From Arctopsyche grandis (Eukaryota; Arthropoda; Insecta; Trichoptera; Hydropsychidae): a stretch of DNA of 64,000 bases. The stretch is from positions 20,421,501-20,485,500 of the forward strand of contig NC_135359.1 of the NCBI RefSeq assembly GCF_051622035.1, in the 5' to 3' direction. Positions 54,381 through 64,000 of the stretch are shown here, piece by piece. Under the pieces are notes generated by a model. That model had not been told where the DNA came from, did not search any database, and was given only the letters and a program-made list of their open reading frames with translations. The position numbers and the translations under genes were made by a program. How positions within the stretch are numbered: the first letter of the stretch is position 1; each line of letters begins with the position of its first letter.

Positions 54381-56719
54381 ACTTTATCTATGTACGTAGT
54401 AACAATAAATGAAGTTTTGTGATCATGCGAAAATTCGAACTCGAGATTTTGACTGATTCGAACTCAGAATCAATTACTGATCACGTTTTAATGATCTAGA
54501 AAAAATGTGTGTGTGTGTGTGTCTGTGTGTGTGTCTGTGTACTTTGGGGATTTTTTCAACACCGTTAGTCCTATCAAACCGAAACTTAGTATCAGTTAAT
54601 GAAATTCTTATAGACACTACGTAAATTTTTTTCAAATTTTTAAGTTGACCGGAAATGGTACCTCCCATTATAGGTGTCCTCTTTTTTTTAAGTTTTTGAA
54701 TTCGATTTCCTCCTAAACTACTAACTGAATCGGACTGATTTTTTTGTACATGTACTATAAATAATGATTTTTATAGTTTTTAATTTTTTAAATATTTTTA
54801 TCTGAACCGGAAGTAGTACTTTTACTCTAGAGAATCGAGGTTTTTTATGTTTTTCTAAAAAGCCTTTTGATTTATCGAACTGAAATTTCATATCGATCAG
54901 TACCAAGTTATGTATAAAATTTGATAAGCGTCCGTCGACCGGAAGTGGCAGTTTACTCTTGTTCGATTTGTCTTCCACTATTTTTTTCGACCCCTTAAAC
55001 ATGTGTGGTCTTCACGAAAAAATTCAAGTATAATTCTTGTATCAATATAATTAAAATAAAAAAAAATCACTAAATTTAATAAACCGGAAGTGGGATTTTT
55101 CCCTTCCGGAAGCATCCAGAAGGAAGGTCAAAAATGTTGTCGCCTGGATCCTGACCACACCCCTGAACGTATTAAGCTGAAAATTTATATTTATATTCTT
55201 TATGTACTAACTTAGATTTGGTAACGTTTTGGTCAGAATTCGTAAACCGGAAGTAGTATTTTTTTTAAAAACAATATTTCATTATTTTATTTTGACCTTT
55301 TAAATTATTTTAAGCGTCTTGATATTTATTGTGTACAATAGAGATAGTGATTTTTATAAATAAAATCAGCAAATTTAATGAACCGGAAGTGGGATTTTCT
55401 CCTATTAGAAAGATCAAAAATGTTGTCGCCTGGATCCTGTCCACACCCCTAAACGTATTAAGCTGAAAATTTATATTTGTGTTGTTTATGTACTAACTTA
55501 GATTTGGTAAAGTTTTAGTCAGAATTCGTAAACCGGAAGTAGTATTTTTTTTAAAAACAATATTTCATTATTTTATTTTGACCTTTTAAATTATTTTAAG
55601 CGTCTTGATATTTATTGTGTACAGTAGAGATAGTGATTTTAAGTAAAAATAAAAAATAAAATCAGCAAATTTAATGTACCGGAAGTGGGATTTTCTCCTA
55701 TTAGAAAGGTCAAAAATGTTGTCGCCTGGATCCTGTCCACACCCCTGAACGTATTAAGCTGAAAATTTATATTTGTGTTGTTTATGTACTAACTTAGATT
55801 TGGTAACGTTTTAGTCAGAATTCGAAAACCGGAAGTAGTAGTTTTTTTAAAAACAATATTTCATTATTTTTTCATTATTTTATTTTGACCTTTTAAATTA
55901 TTTTAAGCGTCTTGATATTTATTGTGTACAATAGAGATAGTGATTTTAAGTAAAAACAAAAAATAAAATCAGCAAATTTAATGAACCGGAAGTGGGATTT
56001 TCTCCTATTAGAAAAGTTAAAAATGTTGTCGCCTAGATCCTGTCCACACCCCTGAACGTATTAAGCTGAAAATTTATATTTGTGTTGTTTATGTACTAAC
56101 TTAGATTTGGTAACGTTTTAGTCAGAATTCGAAAACCGGAAGTAGTAGTTTTTTTAAAAACAATATTTCATTATTTTTTCATTATTTTATTTTGACCTTT
56201 TAAATTATTTTAAGCGTCTTGATATTTATTGTGTACAATAGAGATAGTGATTTTAAGTAAAAACAAAAAATAAAATCAGCAAATTTAATGAACCGGAAGT
56301 GGGATTTTCTCCTATTAGAAAAGTTAAAAATGTTGTCGCCTAGATCCTGTCCACACCCCTGAACGTATTAAGCTGAAAATTTATATTTGTGTTGTTTATG
56401 TACTAACTTAGATTTGGTAACGTTTTGGTCAGAATTCGTAAACCGGAAGTAGTATTTTTTTTAAAAACAATATTTCATTATTTTATTTTGACCTTTTAAA
56501 TTATTTTTATCCTCTTGATATTAAATGTGTGTAATAATTATACTGATTTTAAATAATTTAAAAAATTTGAACAAAATCCGCCAACCGGAAGTAGAAATTT
56601 TGTCTTGTGCAAGTATTTGCATATATTTGTGCTCAATTTGTATCGCTATCATAGTTATTAGTTCAATATCGAATTTTGTTTTGTAACCTTCTTATATTCC
56701 TCAAATACATAGATAAAGT
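54381..56719. mobile_element. 2.3-kb non-coding TIR element made of CCGGAAGT modules
   Basis: Bounded by inverted 14-mers ACTTTATCTATGTA and TACATAGATAAAGT. The sequence is a run of modules of about 130-165 bp, each carrying CCGGAAGT (13 exact copies from 54807 to 56585, preceded by CCGGAAAT at 54649). The middle is a ~300-bp dimeric tandem array. No open frame of note. A truncated relative lies at 1577-2045. Class uncertain. Confidence 0.75.
55081..56580. repeat. ~300-bp tandem array, five copies
   Basis: Units start at the 'ccggaagtggga' sites 55084, 55383, 55679, 55986 and 56293. Each holds 'atgttgtcgcctggatcctg' and a second CCGGAAGT about 150 bp on. The units at 55986 and 56293 are nearly identical, so the latest duplication is recent. 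Confidence 0.92.
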
Positions 56720-58328
56720 CATGGGTTGGTCACACCCGAATTTTTTTTATTTGTGCGCTGGTTGTCGGCACTCTTGATTGGACACGACAAGTTATAAGCA
56801 CGTGAATTAAACGGTGTAATGCTACGTCGAAGCTGCACAAACCAACAGGTAGCAACTTGGAAAGGTAGGCGTTGGTTTATATGCAACAAGACACGGTCGC
56901 TTGTAGAGTTTGTCTTGACTTGTCTCGCTAACTGGTCTCGGGTGACCACTCGTTCTGCCCCGTCGGAGGTAATTAAGAGGGAAAACTCACGTTCAACTTT
57001 AAATTTGGCCCGTTTAAATCTCAGTACTTATTGCGTGAACCCGATGGGAGACACTAATTCTAGATAATATTCTAACATACTTTATTAGCTTTAAGTATCC
57101 GGCTTTGTTTTTGGTATAAGTTTTGAAATTTTGGCGTCATCTAGGGGATTACGACGCTCTTGCAAGCTATCGGATAAATAATAAAAAAATTGCAAAATAT
57201 ATAAAAATGTAGTATGCTATCGTACTAATTTTTTATCACAATAATAAGATTCAGATGGTTTTTTTTGGATGTACATATGTATGTATTATATGTATGTATA
57301 TACGTGAAACGAATTTATATTTGCTAGGCAACAGCACGTTGTTAAGAAAAAGAATGGGAAATGTAATTTAATAGTTGATTACTGTGAAAAGATGTCGACA
57401 CAAGGCGTTTTGATTAAGAACGTGATTCCATTTCCTCCGTTTTACAAAAGGCGTGCATTCAAAATGGACAAACACATCCGAAATTGAATAAAATCTAGTA
57501 TTCGTAACTAGCGACGTTGTTAAATAATAAAATTCAGCATGCACGATGTCCAGAGTTGAAATTTAAAATAAATTAATTTCAACCTTTGCGTCATACATAT
57601 GTACATATATGTATGTATGCAAGGCTGAATTTTTTGTTTTCATTTGTGGGTTTCAAATGAAAAAAATAAGAAACCATATCAATGTACGGGTATGTATGCT
57701 TGAATCAAAAGGTCGTGAAATTCTATATGGAAAACAATACTTTTGTGAGGGTTGAAATTTTACCTCACTTATATTTATTCACGTTTTCAATGATTACCGT
57801 GTTTTATATTACAAAATATTGGTAGAAAAAACACTTTGGCGAAAGTTTCATTGCGAGTCAAAAAATTGATGGATTAGCTCTTCGTAAGATTGATACTTGG
57901 CTTCACACCAATTCTAAAAAAAGCGTTTTATAATTATTTTCGAAAGTACCGCAGACAATATAGTGAAATTTAAGAGTTATTAAAGTGATATATTGTCATG
58001 TCAATTGAGATCTTGGTAATGTAAAAAATGTCGCGAAAATAAATATTTTTTATATTAAAAATTATATAAAAAAAATTCCTCGATCTACATATGTATGTAC
58101 ATTAACATAAATTTGAACATATGTATATATTTTTTTAAATAAGTAGAATTACAATACTTCACTTTGAAAATATTAAATTGGACTTGGGAAATCAGCTTAA
58201 AAACATAATTGAATAAAAAGTGGTCGTACATATTATTGAAAATTAGAAGTATTTTTACAATATATGTACATCCATTCATGTTTGAATGTTGTTATATGAA
58301 CAGATTTTGTCTTTATTTTTCATGTACA

Positions 58329-58561
58329 TATGAGCCGCTATATTTGTAAGTGGCGGAAGCCATCAATTTTCAGTTCCAAAAAACACTATTTCTGTTTGAC
58401 TTAATTTAAAATTGTTATCACTTCTTTAAATTCGATAAACGTACTTATCGAAGTATTTTTAAATATTGTTAAACGCAAAAAATTATATTCAATGTTTTGC
58501 GAGATATTTCTCGGAATGAAGAAAAGTGGACTTATGCCATTTTCAATTATAACGGATCATA
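58329..58561. mobile_element. TIR MITE, copy 2 (intact, 233 bp)
   Basis: Ends TATGAGCCGCTATATTTGTA and (reversed) TATGATCCGTTATAATTGAA. In reverse complement the interior aligns with the two halves of 38274-39008. Confidence 0.75.
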
Positions 58562-61500
58562 CATATATGTAGTTAAAAAAAATAAAGTTTACCGAATTAT
58601 TCAATAATATTATATATATTTTTTTCTATTTCGTTTTGGTTTGTTGATATTCAAAGTAATGCTTACATAATTAAAATCGCATTTCTATATCAACAATTTT
58701 AACCCTTAGGAATGGACTCGTTTTTAAATAAATTTTATGTACATATATTTAGGAACAAAAATATAAAATAATTTTAGGGCGCTCAGCGTTACTTACATAA
58801 ATACATATTTTTTTAGGATATTTCAGGTCTAAGCTAATACTTGTATGGGAGAAGAGGTTTGGAGTTGTTATTTAATTATATGTAAATCATACCGAAATAA
58901 GGATAACGACCTCAGATATGAATGTGGCTCATCAACCATCCAAAATCGTTGTTGATGAAAGTGATCAGTGGACCCATTGTGTGTTCTTATGTGAAATTGT
59001 TTGCTTTCATCCGGCCTTCTTGTGGACTTGGAGGGCGGGCCGTTTACTCCTTGGGGTGCAATTAACGGCGTCGTTATTAATTTTTAACGGAGCTTCTAGA
59101 AGTGCTAACAAGACACCTCTCTAAGGTGAGTCGTCGTATCGGATTGCCCGACGCTCGTTATGATAATTAATAGTCGGTTTGGGACGACGAAAGTCATCGT
59201 ATATTTCATGCGGTGATAATGCCAAGCGAAAACCACTAATATATTAGATTTTAGCGGGTATTAATTTTTGCTTATGGCACAGAGGAAAGAGTACGTGGCA
59301 GCGAAAAGGTTATGAGGACGAGGATACACGCACATCTACATATTAAATATACCTGGAAAGCAAACGCACAAGCAAAGTGTTGCTGAGAAACGCGAGATTT
59401 TAAGTTCACACTCAAAATAATCAAAATCAATTAATATTTAAATAAAATAATTCCAAAAATTTGTTAAATATGTATGCGTCTCAAATAATTTACTTCTATT
59501 AAAAATATTATGTAAGAAAATTAATTTGGACCCACAATTTTAAAAGTCGTTTCCACATCGTGTATTTTTAAACTGGGTTGCCTAAATAAGACCAATGATA
59601 ATATTTTAAGCTTATCGTATATTAAAATTGTGCTGCATTTTAATTTTATTTTTTTGTAATATCTAACTAATTAAAATGATATTTTTTATGATTATGAACA
59701 TCATAATAATTAAGCAGTACCCCAAACAAATGAATTATCATTAAAAAAGCCGAATAAACTTTTTAATTATTTTCCTCCTTCACGCATCAATCAATAACTT
59801 ATCTTTTAATACAAGAAAATTTACAAGAAAACGTATGAAAATTAATTAGATACCTATCAATAACTGAATCAATACGTATAAATCAAAAGCTATGTATGTA
59901 CGTAATATTTGTCAATAGTGATTTCGTTAACGCGTATATTCACAGTGATGCCTAATTGCACACTGTGACTATGGAACCGTGTCATATTATAGTGGATATC
60001 TATTTGTATACTATAATGGCATATACTGTCTGTATGTATTATATTTTATCGCTTGACTTTGATAGTGATCAATGTGTGCGGAATTTAATACGCGATATTG
60101 AAAATTAGTGACGTACACACACAAAATGTATATGCGCAATCAAAAGCCATAGAGGGAATTTCCTTTGATCGCACAATGGTCGACAATGGCCGACAAATAG
60201 CATGATTGCGGACCAATTTTCCCAAAGCCATCAAAAGGGGAAATTCACAGCGTGCGCCAGATCGCTTGTCATTTCTCAACCCCGTCTAACGAGACGTCAA
60301 GCCGGCAATGACGCGCGCAATCCAATCACATACGAACGATCGTTTCCTATTTATAATTGCAAAAAATACGCAAATCAAGAAAGCAGAGTTGATAAAAATG
60401 ATACGTACTTGATTTTGTTTCTGATGAACATGGTGGTAAAAAGCACAAGTGAGACCGGGATGAAGGGCCAAACTCCCTATTATGAAGTTGCATAATTGGC
60501 TTACTGGTTGAGAGTATTACAAACATCGCCGTTATCGCAGCCTTTCACACGTGATAACGGTTTATGGCGAACGATTGCCTTTTGGAAACCTCGTGTACTA
60601 ATTCGTTATTCAATGACTCGATATCGGCCTTATCGGTTAACAATAGATATTATATATTACGATAATGCGATCATGTCGAGTTTAGTCGCGCATGCGTCAT
60701 CGATGGTACTGAACGAACCACTCCTGAGCTTCGTAATATGATAAAGCACAATTCAAGAGAATCAATTATATCGTGACATGCATAGTTTAGATTTACCTAT
60801 ATGGTCAAATTTAGCATAAAGCTTTATTTGGTATTTCATCGTTTTATAGGGGAAGATGTAGTCTGAAGTACAATAGTTAAGACACTGAGGTTTCCGAGCT
60901 TTCGGTCATTCGGTCGCTAATATGCTCTTTTTAATAAATAATGTTTATGTATTTTTTTAATGTATAGTTTTGGATGAATACGATATAAAAATATATGCGG
61001 TTAGCTTTTATACATCTGATGTACTACAATATAAAAAATAATAATATTTAAATTTATTATTATTTTTTTATTTTCAAAAAAACTCTTACCGAGATTTGAA
61101 AATGTACAATCAACAGTTTTTCAGGCGGAAAAATACGACTAAAACGTTTTAAGAGATTCTGAAAAAGCGCCGGTTTCATTTGTGATTTGGTTCAACAATT
61201 TTTCATTTATTCGAAATATGATGATAAAAAATCGAAGAAGTATTATCGATACTCGTCCTTATTTGAAATGAAATAAACATTTCTAATTAAAAACAAATAT
61301 TAATTTCTCATTGAAAAGCAAGTTAAGGTTATTGCGTAGGTTGTTGTTTTAATTGATTTTTAAATATCATACATGAAAATTTCACACTACATATATGTAC
61401 ATACATACATACGTACGTATATGGCATACATATGTATATTTAGATAGGAAAATCACGTTAAGGGTGTACATGTGCTCTATTCATTAAATTGATTGACGTT

Positions 61501-61647
61501 TTTATATTATAATAGATAAAAATCAGTTGGTTTTCCAAATCGTACATCGTGAACATGTCGCTAATTAATCAGATAAATTTTTGCACGTTCGAAGAAGTGC
61601 TCTGAGAATGCTCAATATGTAGTACATAGTATGTACATATGCATGTA

Positions 61648-61721
<74 letters not shown>

Positions 61722-64000
61722 CAAAATGTGCGTCATTATATTTTAATACAGATAAATGTATGTACGCCTCGAGGTCTTCCACGTCAATTAGCATCCGCTG
61801 ATGAACCAAATCAAACGAAAGTAAAGGAAAATGAAGATGTTCCACAGTTAGAATAATTCTTTGTGGGTGGTTCTATTGACTTTTTGAATAAAAATTTCGA
61901 GTCGTAGCCGAAAGCGCAAATATTTAATTAAAGCGCATGTTGGCTGACCAAAGAATTAAAAGTCGCCTCAAGAGATCTGTGAATAATTCATAATTAATAC
62001 ATATAGAAAGAATGGAAATATTGTAACTGCACAAGCTCCAATTTTAAGTTTTGTCGATATCATGGAATTAATTAAAAATATGTACCTTAATTCACAGCGT
62101 TGTTCAAACGAAATATAAATTAGCTATCAAAATGGCTAATCTCATACGTAAAAATCGGGATGTTATGTATGTACATACATACATAATATATAACGTTCAT
62201 TTTGGATCATTTTTAAATAATGTAAACAGGAATAATTAAATATTAAATAACATATGTTCTGCACTATTTCTTAAGTTATTTTGTGTATTTTTATATTGAA
62301 AAAACGAACTTTATTTATTATAAAATATTTTGAAGCTTCGGCGACATTAAAGGCTTTTTATTTTTATAGCCCATTTAGTCATTGTTATATTATAGTCGTG
62401 TGTTATTATTCGAAATGTATGTTTTTGTTCAATTTTTGTTATAAAAATAATAACACGATTCAACTTGATGGAAATTCTATTTTTTACCCGAGAGGAATAG
62501 GAAAAATGTGTTCTTTCCATTTACTTTGGCCAATAATGTTCTCTTTGTATAACAAATTGGAATGCATATGAAAATAGCTCTTTTGCATTAAGAGCGATTT
62601 TTATACTCGTTTTTATTTCTTTTCCTTACCAGAGTTTTCATACACATACATAGAAGAATAAAAATGTACATTTACAGTTATGTTGAAAACGTCAAATAGG
62701 TTATCCCGAATCAAAGTCGAAATATAAGTTAGATAATAAAATAACGGTTAGAACATTGCCTACATTATGAAGGACGAGCGTACCTGTCCTTTGGGAAGGA
62801 CCGTTTTTAACAAGTATTGTCCTGTTCAAACTTCAATATCGTTCTTTTCGAGAATTTCATTTCTATTCTTCCTTTCTTTTTTTGACTTTTATTGTTTTAT
62901 TTGTGCCAATAAAATCAACTTGGGATTATGTCGACGTAAGTACTTTCAGTCATATTCAGCTCATTTAATGGTACTTCAAAGTACATGTGTACATATAATT
63001 TAATGATAGACACACAACTATTTATAAAATATTATATAAAAATTCCCTGGCGTTGCTTGGACGGAAGATGGTTTGAAAAAAAAAGAAAAAAGCTGAACTT
63101 TTTCATTAAATTTAAGTCCGATTAGTTTGTGATTGTATACCTAATGGACGGTTTAATTATACATACATACTTTGATTTGCACTGTAGATTTTACTGTAGA
63201 TTTGCATATTGGACAAACATATATGCAATGGATTACTAAAATATTAATTAATATTATTATATTGATCTTATGAAAACGATCAATGCACGTGAAGCCAAAA
63301 GATTTTGATTCTTTGAACTATTTTTAAATGTTAATAAATATGTATATATGTATACATACATATGCACATATGTGCATATACATATTGTAGATGCAAAAAA
63401 GGTTAATATGACATTAGACGAAGTAAAAAAATGTTAAAATCAATTACCATTTCATGTCGGTTGACAAATAGGAAAATAAGTATTTTATACTACAAAGATA
63501 TTATAGAATATAGTTTTAAGATATATAACAAATTATAGATATGTAAGATATTCAGAAAAACATTGTTAAACTATAAAAAAAAACATTAATTTTGAAGACA
63601 TTCAGATGAGATTTGGAAACAAGAGTGATATTAAGAATGCAATTAATTTCACTTGAGCCATTTTGACATACAACAGTGACTTGAAAGCGTAAAATGAAAA
63701 ACCTTTATTAGATTTATTTTAGCCCGAAAAATCACATAAAGCATTTTTAAATAACAAACGCGACATTTCTCTAGATATAAAATTCGTTATTTATTACGGT
63801 GTTAAAAAATATTTTTTAGATAGAATATAAATGTAGTCGCATCAAACTTGGATATGTGTAAGTAAGGATTATCTATTTGAGAAATTTACAAGAATTAATT
63901 AAAAGCAAATTACAGTGTGCCTATTGACCCAACACTTTGATTTTACTATGTATATATAATTCGAGTTGTTTTCGATACAAAGGTATAAGTCGTTATTTAC
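58562..64000. other. No gene recognised
   Basis: AT-rich with GC-elevated patches at about 58930-59330 and 60110-60620, a (TA)n run at 61651-61718, and several TACATACATATGTATGTA-type tracts. No conserved protein fragment was found on either strand. Confidence 0.4.
61651..61718. repeat. (TA)n microsatellite
   Basis: About 34 uninterrupted TA units. Confidence 0.93.

Noticed and set aside
62281..62571. 96-residue plus-strand open frame near the right edge
   Set aside because: Phe/Tyr/Ile-rich composition typical of AT-rich non-coding DNA; no domain seen.

Overview
The window looks like AT-rich nuclear DNA from a holometabolous insect, most likely a moth or close relative. It has short GT-AG introns, many decayed transposons, and an allatostatin-A precursor with lepidopteran-type peptides (a GYTYVSEYKR-LPVYNFGL block and an ARPYSFGL peptide). 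I can support three host genes.

(1) Positions 1-295, minus strand: two exons, and possibly a third at 424-511, of a diflavin reductase. The best fit is methionine synthase reductase. The gene runs off the left edge.

(2) Positions 7775-19381, plus strand: a complete 20-exon calpain-15/small optic lobes (sol) gene. I reconstructed it exon by exon; all splice phases agree and the total is 4,926 nt (1,641 residues). It has seven RanBP2-type zinc fingers, a calpain protease core with Cys1092, His1257 and Asn1278, and the SOL C-terminal domain ending in [11 protein letters not shown]. The first exon sits in a GC-rich island. The 3'UTR probably ends after the AATAAA at 22131.

(3) Positions 24696-32844, minus strand and convergent with sol: the allatostatin-A (AstA) neuropeptide precursor. 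It has two coding exons split by a 7.1-kb intron and encodes 339 residues with 18 FGL-amide peptides. Fifteen of these lie in exon 2, as a homogenised 30-bp tandem array. This is the most striking feature of the window.

Mobile DNA is dense. Positions 2299-6615 hold a scrambled PIF/Harbinger element (MADF protein exons plus a transposase with an internal deletion) inside a ~760-bp inverted repeat. A Helitron family (hairpin plus CTAG end) has about six copies, including a head-to-tail dimer at 45212-45640. There is an hAT-type MITE with an 8-bp target duplication, five tRNA-derived SINEs, four non-LTR retrotransposon fragments, a TIR MITE split by a Jockey insertion, and a 2.3-kb TIR element at 54381-56719 built from ~150-bp modules each carrying CCGGAAGT.

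From about 33 kb to the right end I find no long coding gene, only a possible 5' exon at 48391-48816. Several GC-elevated patches stand out of the AT-rich background there and in the AstA intron; they may be regulatory, which is inference only.
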